Positions 37,907 through 50,327 of a stretch of DNA of 64,000 nucleotides are shown piece after piece. The stretch is from positions 62,001 through 126,000 of the forward strand of contig ADNK01000825.1 of assembly GCA_000320545.1 (NCBI GenBank). Direction: 5' to 3'. Below the pieces are notes generated by a model that worked only from the letters and a program-made list of their open reading frames with translations, was not told the origin of the DNA and searched no databases. Position 1 is the first letter of the stretch; the number at the start of each line of letters is the position of its first letter. The position numbers and the translations under genes are program-made. This stretch comes from Bigelowiella natans CCMP2755 (lineage: Eukaryota > Cercozoa > Chlorarachniophyceae).

Positions 37907-40391
37907 AACGACGACGACTACTTCTACCGGTCCATTGGGCGTTTGAACCATGATCGCTTGGCCCACTTTCATAGGAGTGCCGCACGAGCTGCTGTCGACA
38001 GAGGGGTTCATCTCACAACACCATCGCTGCGCTTTTCCCGGCATGTCGCAAGTGCTGATGGCTTCCGATGTGATGAATTGCCGCCAATTGCCACACTTGG
38101 AGCACTGAACCGCAACCTCAGCTAAGAAGAAATTTCCATTAATTTTCGCGGGTCTATCCATGAAAAGCGGGGAGATTGGCGTTGGGAGGACGTCTGGGCT
38201 CGGAATGCCCGGGATTGATGCGAGCTTTGCTTCCGAAGAACCAGAGGATGCCGCCCCCATTACGGAGAGGTTGGGCGCATTAGCCGCCAATGTGGCAAGA
38301 TTGCTCTCGATCCGCCTGTAAGACAACTTTGTCGTCGACAGAGAAGAACAGAACAGAAAGATAGACACACGCAACATATTTCAGCAAGGACAGTTTGTCA
38401 GTATTATCAGCATATCATTTTTCTCATCATGTGGAAAGTGGAAGGGAGGTGGGTAGAGCAAAAGGGCTGCTATTCCCGCCCCACGACCGGCATCACAAGA
38501 AAAACAGGGTTTACAATATCGGAAAATTAGTTCAGCTCCAATAATATAAGAGACTTTTCCTATTTCTTCTTCTTCCTTGATTTCAGTAACGCTTCTACGA
38601 ATAATAATACCTTTGGCATACTGATAGGCATGTCAGCGGGCTTTCGTTTCCGCGGCCCATATGGCCCCCTTTCAAACAGAAAAACGGAAAGGAGGAAGGA
38701 AGTCGCGGTGAGAATGCAAATTGACCCAAGCAATCATCATAGCAGCAATAGCTGGTTAATATCATCCTCACCGTTGCTTTCTTGGCCGGCCAGGACCGGG
38801 TGGTTTGCCTAGTGTACTGACGAGTCGGTCAAACAAGTCCTGATAATAGAGGTACGTCTCGCCTTTATAGATAAATGAGACGCCAGACCTGAAGTTGCAT
38901 TACAATACAACAATTCACATTCACCATCGTCGGGATTTATTGAACACAGAGTGGCTACCCTTCCATATTACAATGAGCGCGAATTAGAGCCTCTGTTTCC
39001 GGGATCTGAGAGTTTTGGGTAGAAATAAGATACAGATACAAGATAGTTTTCCTTATGAACAAATGATCAGGAAGCAATGTTGTGGTCAGTTAAAGTCGAT
39101 GGTATAATTTTACATTTTTTGTTTTGAGGAGCCTTGTGTTAATGGAAAGGCTCTGATGGGAGTTGCAGCAGCAATAGCAGCAATAGTCAGCAGCAGATCA
39201 GAGAAGAGGATACAGAGGACAGATACTTACCCCATCCCTATCAAACCACTTGTACATGGAGAAATCGTGGCTACCGAACTTATACGATATGTACATATCG
39301 GTCAAGGGAGTCCTCACTCCTTGGTCCTCAGCCTCCTGCGGGCTCTGTCACAAGATAATGATATGGCTTTAATCGTGGTCTTGCACATACATCCTCTTTC
39401 CATTAACGCATGCTACCATTTTTAATGCCTCTTTAATGAAGAAAGCTCTCAGCGGATTGTTTTTCCTTCCTGTTATCACTTCACGGGCCTGATAGTCATG
39501 ATGCATTTTTTCAAAAGAGAACTGGAAAAAATGTTTATGGTGTTCGGAGGACCTTGAATATGGGCCCACCTTCAATCGAGTAGTTATACCAAAAGGCTTT
39601 GGTGTGGCTACTTCTCTTTTTTGTAATATCCTTTTCAACGAAGAAATCCACGTATAAGCATTTTCGACAGCTTAAAAATGGGTACGTTCCCACAATGAAT
39701 TTGGTCAGAGGTAAGGCGTACCGTGAAAAAGGGGATAATGATCAATCTCGACTTCGGAACTCTGAATTGATTGTGCGTCTTAAATCTTTCCCAGCAACTG
39801 TTATGAGTGTGAAATAGATTAGAAGTTATGTTAAATCAATAGAGTTTGTCTCTTTCTCACAAGCCTTTCTAATTTCATTTCATTACTTTTCACAGATGCC
39901 TCTATCTCCGGCAAACAACGAGTGTTTAAGGAGGCCTTCACCAGCAGTTGCCTTGTGTACCTGCAGAATAATGCTATCGATATTAACTCGGGAAAAGCTG
40001 TGCAATCTAATCACCAAATTCTAGTAAAACGCAGTTATTTCTTTCATGTATGTGTGTTACCCAGCATTCAAAGTTCGGATTTGACATTTCCTTCTGATGT
40101 TAGCGCAGGTTTTTTTCAGATACAATTTTGCGAAAGAAAATAAATTTAGATGCGAAAACTACAGGTAAATCTACATTGAATTAAGGTTTGGCATCGGCGA
40201 TCGAGTGTCACCTTTGATCTGATGGCCCTTGCAAGGTAAGCCGCCCTTTCGTTCATGTCTTCGCTGTCCCCAGTAATGCCGTGAAGCATGATCAGTTGAT
40301 CTATGAGCTTCAACTCCTTATCTTCACCCTTCTTCCGGGAGGTGGAGGGCGGGCCCTCCGCGCGCTGCTCCTTGTCCTCCTTTCCCTCCAT
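36877..40391 (-). CDS. CW-type zinc finger and SANT/Myb-like chromatin protein
   Basis: Multi-exon gene. The start is ATG 40391 (MEGKEDKEQRAEG) and the stop 36879-36877. Later exons include SFEKMHHDYQAREVITGRK (about 39500), YISYKFGSHDFSMYKWF (about 39270), SFIYKGETYLYYQDLFDRL followed by a basic GRPRKQ tail (about 38850), and the exon from 38315. That exon holds a CW domain: VQCSKCGNWRQF then AQRWCCEMNP and a final Cys in SSSCGTPM. Next comes GWTLEQTL joined to SYVLRYGTENWSYISNIVHH and TPEECRARFWHI, a SANT/Myb-like helix set split by an intron. The C-terminus is helical and ends EEMAKKKKE. CW fingers read methylated histone H3 lysine 4, so a chromatin role is inferred. One junction (near 39230/38890) does not close in phase in my model, and exons between 39600 and 40200 may be missing. 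Confidence 0.75.
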
Positions 40392-40661
40392 TTTTCTGTT
40401 CCGCGAAGGTCATACTCAAGATCACATAGGGTTTTACTGCTGCGTCATCAAAATGGGTGAGTCGCAGAGGAAAACTCGAAAATACGACAACCACGAAGGG
40501 AAGAAATGCAGAAATGGGAATTCATCAGTTCGGAAGAGGATTGTGTTCTATGTCGCAGTTTGAAAATGCCATGCATTTGCGATCGAAAATTGTCACTTGG
40601 CTGACATCCGATTTGCCTCGGCGAAGGAAGATACGCTGCCCCCCCTTTCAGGACAGCGGGG
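40392..40661. promoter_or_regulatory. Short head-to-head spacer, presumed bidirectional promoter
   Basis: Only 270 bp separate the ATG of the CW/SANT gene (-) and the first well-supported ATG of the UBA-like gene (+). A 5' exon of the plus gene may lie here (for example ATG 40452 followed at once by gtgagt), but I could not close it in frame. Confidence 0.3.
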
Positions 40662-41620
40662 ATGAGCAAGGTGAAGTATCGGTTTCTTCGATACACAGAC
40701 CTGAGCATAAGTGCTCATGGGGTGGCTGTGGATGGGGAAGGCGTACCAACTTTACATCCGGTCGTGAACCCAGCTGTCTCACGATGCTCTTTTGACTTGG
40801 AAGAGAAACTTCTAGCTGCCATAGAAAAGAAGCAAAAGGAGAGGCTCTTGGCGGAACAGAAAAAAAAAGAGGAAGAAGAGCGTATAAGACGATTGAGTAA
40901 AGAGGAAGAGAGGAGGAAGCAAGAGGAGGAAAAGAAAGCTGCATTAGAAAAGAAAAAAGCGATAGAAGATAAGACGAAATTAAATACCATTCCCACTACT
41001 TCGGCTGCTGCTGTTTCCGTCATACCCAGCGGCACAGCGAAACCAACTGGGACTCCAATTACAGTAGAACCCGTTAGAGTCCTAAGTTCAGAGCTAGATC
41101 CTACTGTTCCAATCGTTCAGGTTTGAGTTGCATTTCACTTTGAATCATATGAATGCTTCTGCCAAAACACACACACACACACACACACACACATAAATAT
41201 GTATATGCTTTCGTTTTAGGTGCAGGTGATGCCGTTACCAAGTACTTCTACGAGCAAAGTCGTAACAGCAACAGCTTCCTCCTCGGTTGCAGTGACGGTA
41301 AAAAAATCCTCAGTTGTCGCTTCAAAACCGGTAACAATCAATACCGGAGACCCAGAAGAAAAGAGCTTGAATCAAGACCAGAAGAAATCCTTGGATACAT
41401 TCCTCAGTATTCTCAACTATAACGATCGCAAGAAGGCTATTCAGCTTCTAGAATTCACAAACTGGGACGTCAGCGTACGTAGCACCAACGTAACCTAAAA
41501 AAACGATGTCGGACTGACTCTCTGAATTTGCTTATATAGAGGGCAATGGACAACTTCTATTCCCATCAAGGGAATATAGACATGATTCTTGCCGGCAATG
41601 AACATAACGGCAGGGTGTGA
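40662..41620 (+). CDS. Coiled-coil protein with UBA-like C-terminal domain
   Basis: Exons 40662-41120, 41220-41474 and 41540-41620 sum to 795 nt (264 aa), all junctions phase 0. The N-terminus (MSKVKYRFLRYTDLSISAHG) is followed by a long Lys/Glu/Arg coiled coil (about residues 50-105: KKQKERLLAEQKKKEEEERI). A Thr/Ser/Val linker comes next. The C-terminus reads DTFLSILNYNDRKKAIQLLE, FTNWDVSRAMDNFYSHQGNI and ends NGRV. The pattern of a three-helix bundle with L-L-E-x-x-N-W-D-V-x-x-A-x-x-x-F-Y is that of UBA-like folds, which bind ubiquitin or related partners. The second intron donor directly follows NWDVS. Function beyond this is unknown. Confidence 0.75.
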
Positions 41621-42602
41621 AACTTGATGTATATGTTGTTCTCTTTCACTAAGAATCTCACTCAAAAACGTTCTATTTGATATGAGCAGGTAGGATCCCC
41701 AAAGTCTCCGTCATGAAATTACCTCTAATATGCACCTAGTAATGAGCAATTAGGAAACTAGTTACCTATTTTAGGGGAGAGTAACAATTATTTGATGACT
41801 CCTAAAGTTGGAAGACAAAATATTAACGCAGCCATGCCTCATACTTGCAGCCGCATGATTCATGTGCAACAGCTGACTGCAGGCAGCACTCACAATTGCA
41901 TGTGCACAGACAATAGTACAGGTAATCTATAGTAATTAATACATCGCAGAATCGTAGGCTTCTGAATCACTTGCATACATGTAAAACCTCTGTGCATAGC
42001 TAGATAGTATCATCCTAAATCATATATAGCGCTAGCAGAGCGTGCTAGCGTGGAAAAGTTGCACCTGATGCGATGCAATCGATTATTATATATTGTGTAT
42101 TGCATGTCTATCATATTGCATCATATGAATATATGAATAAATGGCCGTGAGAAAATGGCACACGTACATTGATACCGCCAAGCCAACGGCAGATTATGCA
42201 TTATTCCTTCGTATTTGTGTCAATACAATTTGCTGTACATGGCTAGCTAGCTAGATGGGAGAAATTACAGCGGATGTTCAACATAGCTTTGACATACATC
42301 TATAGCATGCACCACATCATTTCAGGAACCAACAAACGCAACATAAGCGCTGTAGCCGCCGCTCTGCATAGCTACGTTAGGATGACCATTGAAAAAATGA
42401 AATTATTTCATTACATCCGTCTCATACATCTAGAGTATATGGAGCACCGTGCTAGCGTGGCATATCTAGATATACCCATAGCCTAGTCATGGCAAGTGCA
42501 ACAGGCATAATAGTAATCACTGCATCATCAAAGCATGTCGAATTATGCTTATTCTCGAGTCCAGAGATGTTTCTATTTGGTAAGATGCGAGTTATCTGAT
42601 GC
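41621..42602. other. Tail-to-tail spacer, no gene seen
   Basis: AT-rich sequence with GCTAGC and CTAGCTAG words near 42030 and 42240-42255 and short spurious ORFs. No domain or splice evidence for a gene. Confidence 0.6.
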
Positions 42603-43365
42603 CTAGAACGGCGGTGGAGGTGGAGGTGGAGGTGGAGGTGGAGGTGGAGGTGGAGGTGGAGGTGGAGGCGGTGAAAAGGGAATTGAAGATGGTGAGATTC
42701 TACTCTCTGAGTTCGATATAGGAAAGGGGGGAGGCGGTGGCACATTCGATTGCTGTGCCCTGAGTTGATCCGAAACCGGAAGATCGTGTGAGCCTCTAGA
42801 CGTTGACATACATTCCTCATCATCTCGCCGATGATATCCATTTTGTGGCAGCTCCCTTCCAAAGCTGCTGCGGGACACAACATCGTTCTTTCTTCGGAAG
42901 CTTACACTCCCACCTGACCCGGCATTATGGTCGTGGCTTCCATCGAAATTTCGATATTTTGGCTCACCTCTGTTGAATCTGGGCTGCTGCTGCTGCTGTT
43001 TCTGTCGATCCGTAAGGCCACGAGGCTCAGAAAATCGTTGTTCGTACGTCTCAGGTCTTCTAAACCTCCCGCGCCTGAAATGATCTCCTTGGTTCTGTTT
43101 AGATTCTGCAAGTAATCTGCTGTCTCTGCTGCTAGAGGAAGCTCCAAGTGGGGGTCTTCCAAAGGGACCACGGAAACCTCCCCTCTTCCAGTCCTGTCTA
43201 TCTCCAAAACGACGATCTGAATATTCATCAGCATCCTCCGGCTTAGATTGACGAGGGCTGGTTCCAAACGGGTCCACGTCGTCAGAGTCACCGTCCTGTC
43301 AAGAGAACTGCTTAAATAATGCTACTTCCTCTACAACGATGATGATGATGATGATGATGATGATG

Positions 43366-43435
<70 letters not shown>

Positions 43436-46122
43436 TCTTTAAAATATAATATCTCTATTGTTATCGGTATTATTCTACTGATATTGTTTTATGGGTGGGA
43501 TATTCAAGTAAGCAAAACCTCTTGGGTGGAGCTTTCCTGTGCCCCTCCAAAATCTTTGCTCGAATCCTTCGCTGTTGTTCTCTTCTGGGCTTGGCTGGCA
43601 GGGGTTGGTATCCTTGCTGCAGCTGCTGCAGATCCAGCTGAGGCGTATCTCCTATACTTTGGCATAATGAATGACCCATCGTTGTTTTTGTTCCCCCCCT
43701 CCCTGTCTGGTAGATTTTCTTCCATGCGCTGTTGTATTAATTGCTCATTATAGAGTCGATAGTCAAACGAGTCGACACCAGGAACTGGTCGTTCTGGCGG
43801 TTCTTCAGTGTCATCATCTCCGCTATTCACTCCTCGATGATCTAGTGCCTGGCTATTCCTTGTTTGGGTTGGATACGCTATGTAAGGTGGAAAATACTTT
43901 AGGCAGAAACTCTACTCATCGCCAGCTCTAATTTGCGGAGAAAGAAGCATCATTCATTGGTACAGACGCAATTCATTTCTGGGCGCTAGTCTATTTGATG
44001 TATCATATGTAAAGAAGATGATAAAGACCATGGCTTTTTGGAAATGAGAAAACTACACACATACATACATGCATGCATACATACATACATACATTCTGCC
44101 TCGTTGTCTTCGACGTCCTCGTTGCCGTCCCTCGCCTACGTCCAACAAGTATCATTATAAATGGTAATCTCCAAAACAACTTTTAAGGAAGGATTATTAG
44201 AGATCTTTCATTCGTTTGTTATCGAAGGAAAGATAATCTGCCAGTACCACATCTCTGAGTCCATCCTCATCCTTCCATCCTTCTCTCACAACCTTTCTAC
44301 TTTCGCTTAATGATGATTTTGGCCTCTGAGGTATTGGGGGAGATGGCAGCTCATCGGCTTCTTCTGCTCTTGCAGCATCAGCTGCAGTCGGTTTCTTTGC
44401 GGAGGAAGGCTTTTTGATGATATATCGCTCTCTTCGTGGTGCAACCTCATTATGGATTAGTCTTGTGCCCCGTGTAAACGCTTAAAAGATGTGAGAAATG
44501 GAAAGAGACCAGCATAACACAGCACAACACAGCACAACACAGCACACACACAGAGAGACACACATAGCGTGAAGATATGGGAGGAGAGCAATAGTTAGAG
44601 AACTATAGGATGGGAAGAAAGCAAATAATTAAGCATTACGTCTGATTGGAGCTAGTTCGTCGCGTTCTGACATTCCTCTACAAAAGTGGTGAGGTATTAA
44701 AAAGGCATCCATCTATGTCTGATGAGGCACAACCTTTCAAATGCGATTCCATTTCTTCCAGCGTCATTCTTTCGTTGATAGTTCCCTATTTCGCCCCTGG
44801 AGTCATAAGTAACATTATACTTAGATTACGCCTTCAGTACGCAGAGGATATGGAGTATCAACCTTCTCGGATCGAATTTGCTCCCACGCCCTTGAAAACC
44901 TGAGGAGAGAGAGTCAAAAACTACTGTGCGACTGAGGAAGATGTGGTGATTATTACTGCGCCTTTCCCGTGTAAACTCCAACGCTGGGTCCTGCTTCGGT
45001 CTGCCTGCTCCACCAAAATTATTATTCCTCCCCCTCCTTCCCCTCCCCCTTGCTCCAAACTGGCCTCCTCCCCTTTCGTTGTTCCGCTCCTCCCAAAAAG
45101 CATTTCTTCCTGCCAACATTACACTTCCTTAGATGTGCCCACGGCGAACCAGTGCGTGGTTTATGGTGTTTTTGTTGATGGAGACGATGACAGTAGTGAC
45201 GATGATGAGAACGATGGCGATGGTGATAAAATTTCTAGGAGCAGAGATTAGAATACCTTCACGGATTGCTTTCTTCGCATCTTCCTCTGAAAGCAGCTTT
45301 GGATTCCACGCGGTTCCTTCACCGCCCTCCATGTCCTCAATTCTAGTATGTGTGTTTTAACGTTAGGATAGGACTTTCACCATCCCTTCCTCCCCCTCTC
45401 ATCCCTGCAGTACGATAAAATATTCTTGTATATTATGACAGTGCATGTATGAAAACGACATACTGTTGTTGTTTCAGCTCCTTATCTCTCTTCTTTTGCT
45501 CCTTCTTTGCCGCTTTGGATCGTTTTTTGTCTTTCTCTCGCTTCATCTGTTAAAAACGGAATCATGCATATAGGAAAATATGCCAGGTTCTTAGGATAAC
45601 TAAAATTTCTTACCTTGGCCTGTAGCTCCTCGATTGTGATTGTTTTTCCAGATTTTTTTTCAGAACTCTTCTTTTTTTCGTCTGCATCTGAGGACATCTC
45701 AGCCACCAGCTCTTTCGGCAGTTTGATGGTGGTCCGTGATAGTAAGGGCAATGCACCTCCCTCTTCTTCTTCGTTGTCGTCTCTATCTGATTCATATATG
45801 ATGTTGGAGCGGCGGTCACCCTGTCATAGTCACAACAGGACAAATTAAGAAATGGTACTTCCTTCAACAGAAAAGTGTTGCAGACCATCATATACTCAGG
45901 TTTTCTTCGCTGAATAGGGCCATCATCTTCCTCCTCGTCGTCTTCATCGTCATCCTCGTCACTGTCGTTTTCTTCCTTTCCGCTATACTTTCCAGCTTGA
46001 GAAGTGCCCTCCTCGCCGAGGTCAAACCTGCCCAACTGAGCTTCGATCCCGCGTCCACTTTCACATTCACTGCGAAAATCGTCATCCGATCTTGGCGGTG
46101 GCTTGGCAGCTGGGCGAGGCAT
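42603..46122 (-). CDS. Arg/Gly- and Pro-rich nuclear-type protein, multi-exon
   Basis: The start is taken at ATG 46122 (MPRPAAKPPPRSDDDF). A more upstream frame is open, but MPRPAAK fits better. An acidic block (DSDEDDDEDDEEEDD) and SNIIYESDRDDNEEEEGG are followed by a Lys/Glu helix (KREKDKKRSKAAKKEQKKRD), NPKLLSEEDAKKAIREGIL, then NAFWEERNNERGGG with an RGRGRRGR stretch (about 45010-45110), HNEVAPRRERYIIKK, GVDSFDYRLYNEQLIQQRM and a long Arg/Asp/Gly-rich exon 43277-42603 ending in a polyproline run. The composition (acidic N-terminus, RGG-type centre, Arg-rich tail) suggests a nuclear RNA-associated protein. A faint likeness to exon-junction Btz/CASC3 proteins was considered but is not supported by a clear motif. 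Not all exon edges are resolved. Confidence 0.6.
42609..42668 (-). repeat. (GGTGGA)n tract coding C-terminal polyproline
   Basis: An in-frame hexanucleotide repeat gives about 20 consecutive prolines before the final Phe and stop of the Arg/Gly-rich protein. Polyproline of this kind can bind profilin, SH3 or WW domains. Confidence 0.85.
43340..43431. repeat. (ATG)n-(CA)n-(TA)n compound microsatellite
   Basis: Three different simple repeats follow each other in an intron of the minus-strand Arg/Gly-rich gene. Confidence 0.9.
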
Positions 46123-46257
46123 TGAGAGAGGTTGTGTGTCGATAAGCTCTTTTGATATGGAAGGGAAAGCTGACAATACCACCACACGAATGCTCAGAGC
46201 TGAATTCCAACAGTTGCGTACAAATTATGCAGATGAGCAATTATTTACAGGCGACCT

Positions 46258-47562
46258 ATGTACACAGTTGAAACCACAAGAACCATGAGGATATATCGAG
46301 CGCGGATGGGACGAGGGGGGGTCCGCTGCCATGGCCGCAGCGGTCGGATCGTCGGCGGAGCCATAGCCGCTGTGCGGCGCCGTCGCTTTCTGTTGCGAGT
46401 TTTCAAAAACAAAAAAAATATCCGAACGGCAACAGAATCTATGTCGCAGATAAAAAATGAAGGCGAATACGCACCATTTTCAAGTTCTATCTATTGCCGA
46501 AATTCAAGCCAAGATCATCATAATTATTCTGCAGGCAAGCAACTAGAAGACAGGAAGAGTACAATCTGGAGATGGGTAGCTAAAAATGTGTACTACTTTT
46601 TTTTGTTTTTATGATATATGCCGCTTAATATTCTTCCTGAATGTCATTTTGACAGATCCTGCCAACATCAAAGCATGCTGTGCATGCTACCAGGGGGGGT
46701 GGCGCTGTTGGCATTGCCAAATGCCCCCCCACATCCCCTCTACTCAGTCGGGTACTTTATAGCTCAAATTAAGTTCGATCCCTCTTAAAACCCTCACTCT
46801 CACACGCGCCCTTTAGCTTCACTATGATCTTTTCTTGCTCGTTGAATTACTAGGTCGTCTTCCCCACATCCATGCCATATTTCGCTGTGTGGGGCGAAGC
46901 CAGGGTTTACAAGGCGAGCTCTTTGGGTGCCATGGGCTGGAGGGAGTAAAGCGAAGAGGAAGTCTATCCTGAGAAATAGACAGAAGCGCATCGAAAAGTG
47001 GAAGAGGAAGGGTAAGGAGAGGAGGCAGTCGAACGTGACGGTTCTCACTGGCAACATTCATCGAGATCTACTTGTAAGGTTCGTGCCTACGCGATTCCTG
47101 TATACTATTTTCCAAAGTTTATCGATACATCTTGAATATGATCACCTTTAGTCTCCTAACCATTCTTCTTTCAGGGACAGATATCAGTGCCAATATTGCG
47201 GAGCGCGCGGCGTCCATTTAACAATTGACCACGTAATCTCCAAAGCCAGAGGTAATATATTTCTACTCGATACAAGAGATGAGTACTATACATTTTTGAC
47301 TCATACCTCTGTCGTCTCAGGAGGGACAACTAGTATGAATAATCTAGTCGTAGCGTGCAGACGATGCAACCAGCTAAAGGCTGCCATGTCAATAAAAGAA
47401 GCTGCAGAAAGGCATAAAACAAAGACGGAGAACATAAAGCGAACAACCCCATCAAATTATAATCCGGTATCGCAAATAGACAATGAGAAGGAGGATGTGA
47501 GTCATCGCTTTCGTAATCCCATTGGCGGTGAGCATGTTTTGAACAAGACCAGAGAACGATGA
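46258..47562 (+). CDS. HNH nuclease-domain protein with basic leader
   Basis: The first exon (ATG 46258, or 46285 MRIYRARMGRGG) has an Arg-rich, acid-poor N-terminus (VRRRRFLLRVFKNKKN) like an organelle presequence. A second exon (about 46850-47078) is basic: KRKSILRNRQKRIEKWKRK. Junctions 47078/47175 and 47251/47321 then assemble a complete HNH core: LLVRDRYQCQYCGARGVHL, TIDHVISKARGGTTSMNNL and VVACRRCNQLKAA. The CxxC pairs (CQYC, CRRC), the D-H of IDHV and the Asn of NNL are the expected metal and catalytic positions. Such modules are common in bacterial and cyanobacterial endonucleases and can also act in DNA repair. The first splice (about 46590 to 46850) is tentative. It is head-to-head with the Arg/Gly-rich gene, 135 bp away. 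Confidence 0.8.
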
Positions 47563-48368
47563 TATCTGTGCGACGAATGCATAGGCAAATATGTCTTCAA
47601 CTTCCACGTGCTGAATTCAAGAAAAATGCTAGAATGGCGCGCAGTGACATTTCGGCCCTATGTGATCGCATGAATGGACACTCCTCTCATCGCTTGCATG
47701 TCACATGAAATATGAAAGCATACGTACCAGCTGTCTACGCACAGCATCGCACATGCTGCACGCATGACAACAAACAGAGTACAAGATTGCGATGCATGTG
47801 CAGCGACAATATGGTCATCAACAGCTTCAACTCAGGGCGATATACTGCTGAAATCGTCACACCACAAGCTGTTCCCATCGATCATGTGCGTATTGTTGTA
47901 TCGTCGTTGCTACAACAGTGCAGCGATGCTGTCAGTATCGTCGCCGCAGCATAGCGAGCTAGCAAAGCACACACATGCTGGCAGGAGCTCCTGTCATTAC
48001 TAGTACTATTATATCCGAGCGTAACATATTGCTAATAATATACATAATATCTGGCTAGCTGGCCCAAAAAGTTGCAAGAAAGACCGAACACATGGACATA
48101 AATGCCAGACTAAGAGGGCTAAATATTGAATAATGCGTCATATATCAATTGCCATTTTTTCTACTAATTTTGTAAATGTAACGCTGACTTCATTTCTTGA
48201 GAGAGCTGTTTTACAGTACTAAGCGCTTGGAATCGAAAACCGCTTTGTAATAAGACACTCGAAGAACATGAATGAATGGGACTTGATCATAACGACGACT
48301 CCGTGATTCTATGAAGTCGTCAATTAACCGCGGTGATAAGATAATAGGAAGCCTGTGCCGAGCAAATA
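47563..48368. other. Tail-to-tail spacer, no gene seen
   Basis: Sequence between the HNH stop and the SH3 gene stop. Moderately rich in CATG/TGCA words at about 47660-47800. ORFs at 47712-48003 have no domain or splice support. Confidence 0.55.
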
Positions 48369-48791
48369 CTATTTCAATTTATCATCCCAATTTTTCCGCC
48401 CAGTATCGGGGTCAAACCTATCATCACGAATGAGAAACGATTAGCCCTTCCGACACAATTATTCTCATTCTTCATCCTACTCACTTCGGAATCTTCTCGC
48501 CAGTGTTAGGATTGAATTTGGTGCCGAATGGGAACACCTCCTTTTCAGGAGCAGTAGTCTGATGAGGCAACAAGTAGCACGTAGAAATAGTAGCCGTAGT
48601 AGTAGAGATACACGCACCGATGCAGTTACCCGACAATATTGTTGACGACGATATACATCGAGGAAGAAAAATGAGCGATTTCATTACCTCCACAGCAGGC
48701 TCTGATAATGATGCGCGTTTGGGCTTAGGGGCTGCACGCCTGAGACCAGAGTGAGAAGGGCATTTTTACATGCACACGCATCAATGATTGG

Positions 48792-48835
<44 letters not shown>

Positions 48836-49063
48836 CCTTGGCCGCGTATTCATAGCTGGTGACTTTTTTGCTTCGTAATCTGTTGGCTCGATGCAGGAGC
48901 ATGGTACCCATCTGTCAAAAGAAAACATTGATCGAATCTTGGGGGAGCGGAGATCGAGGGGGCGAAAAGAGGAAATGAAGGAAACAATCCGCAATACGCA
49001 AGTGATATATGTGCTGGATAATTCTTTCTATGTGTGTGTTGAGTAATATTAAGTGAAAATAAA

Positions 49064-49105
<42 letters not shown>

Positions 49106-49478
49106 ATTTAGGTCTGAGGGGTGTGTACCCCTCCTTTTCTCCATTTTTGCAATATGCCCATCCACTCTCTTTGATTTCAGAGACTTCAACCACCTTCAAT
49201 TAACAATATTTTAAGTTCAGTAAAGTATGGAACGACTTCAAATTTGAGAAAATAGTATCTCACACTTCACACTAATATTTTGACGTTTATACAATCGACA
49301 AATAGTGTACGGCTTCACTGCGACCACATGTTAGAATTTTAATTACCTGTCCCTTCTGCACTTTTAATTCTCTCGTCGAGTCTTCAATTTGAACGACCCC
49401 TCGTACCCGTGCTTTGAACATGATATCTCCAGAATAGCAATCTTTGAACAAAGTACATACCGTATTATCACTAAACAT
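48369..49478 (-). CDS. Small SH3-domain protein with duplicated FxPxTGxK tail
   Basis: At least five short exons read from ATG 49478 to the stop at 48371-48369. The SH3 domain is assembled over two junctions: VRGVVQIEDSTRELKVQKGQ, then VVEVSEIKESGWAYCKNGEK, EG|WVPCSCIEPTDYE. It shows the expected E-L-x-(V/L)-x-K-G-(D/Q)-x-(V/I), the G-W pair, and the G-W-V-P at the end of the fold. A basic linker follows (RRAAPKPKRASLSE), then TTAPEKEVFPFGTKFNPNT and GEKIPKFDPDTGRKNW, which contain a twice-repeated F-(N/D)-P-(N/D)-T-G-x-K motif separated by an intron. SH3 domains bind proline-rich ligands. The start may be further upstream or at a later Met (MFKARVRG). Confidence 0.75.
48798..48833. repeat. 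(AT)n microsatellite in SH3-gene intron
   Basis: A pure AT tract, with an imperfect (GT)n tract nearby at about 49066-49101 in the preceding intron. Confidence 0.9.
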
Positions 49479-50327
49479 TACAATGAAAAGACGACGTCAG
49501 GAAGAGACTCACAATAACGGAGAAAAATGAAGAAAATTTATAGCCAAAATCCTGTGGATATTTTCTCCCCTAAATTAACTTTGCTAGCCCCTCCCCCGCC
49601 GTGGCTAAATTCAAGGATTTTGCTTTTTGGGGTTGGCTCCTGACAGCGTGTTGCTGCTGCTATGGCTGCAACTGCAACGACCATGTAGTCGTTCCCTACC
49701 CCCAACAATTAAAATCGTAGTAGGAGAAAAGGGAAAGCAAGCGGGGCACAACTCCAGCATAAATAGGGAAGATAGTCCTTCCGAACCGTGCACTTTCCTC
49801 TTCTTTTGCCCTGTCCCCCCCCCGTTTCTCATGCGACAAAACTCGTGAGATCGCATTTCAAAAAACACGCCCCCGAAAAAACTCTGCAGCAGGGAGGCGG
49901 GTTGAAGGGGGATGCATGGAAAAAAAAGCCCGAAATTCGTACACGCCTCCCTCTCTCCAGACTGCTGGCTTGGGAGAGAGATATGTCAGCCTGCGGGTGC
50001 CCCAGTTTGCAGCTACCGGTAAAATATCGTCAAAATCCCTTGTGTTTCACACCTGCGACATGGAACACAAGGCGCTTTTTTCTAATTTTTGCAAGGAGCT
50101 TGTCGTTCTCCTCGACGCTCACCTGCCGACTGCAGAGTCGAGCTCTCTGGATCATCACTTGCCTCCTCCACCCCTAGAGCATAAATCTGAACTCTACGAA
50201 GGGTCATCGAACCTCGCGCTCTGTAGAGAATGATCGTCAGAACTGCTGGGTGACCTCCTCTCCTTTCTGCTTTGCATGCTTTTGGCGGTGATACCAACCC
50301 CCTGAAACACGTATTTCTTTGCGATTT
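49479..50327. other. Head-to-head spacer with an ambiguous ORF
   Basis: This spacer lies between the SH3 gene (-) and the hydroxyacid dehydrogenase (+). A plus ORF at 49916-50233 (MEKKARNSYTPPSLQTAGLG) has a protein-like composition and could be a 5' exon or a small gene, but no domain or splice link was found. The region probably holds both promoters. Confidence 0.35.
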
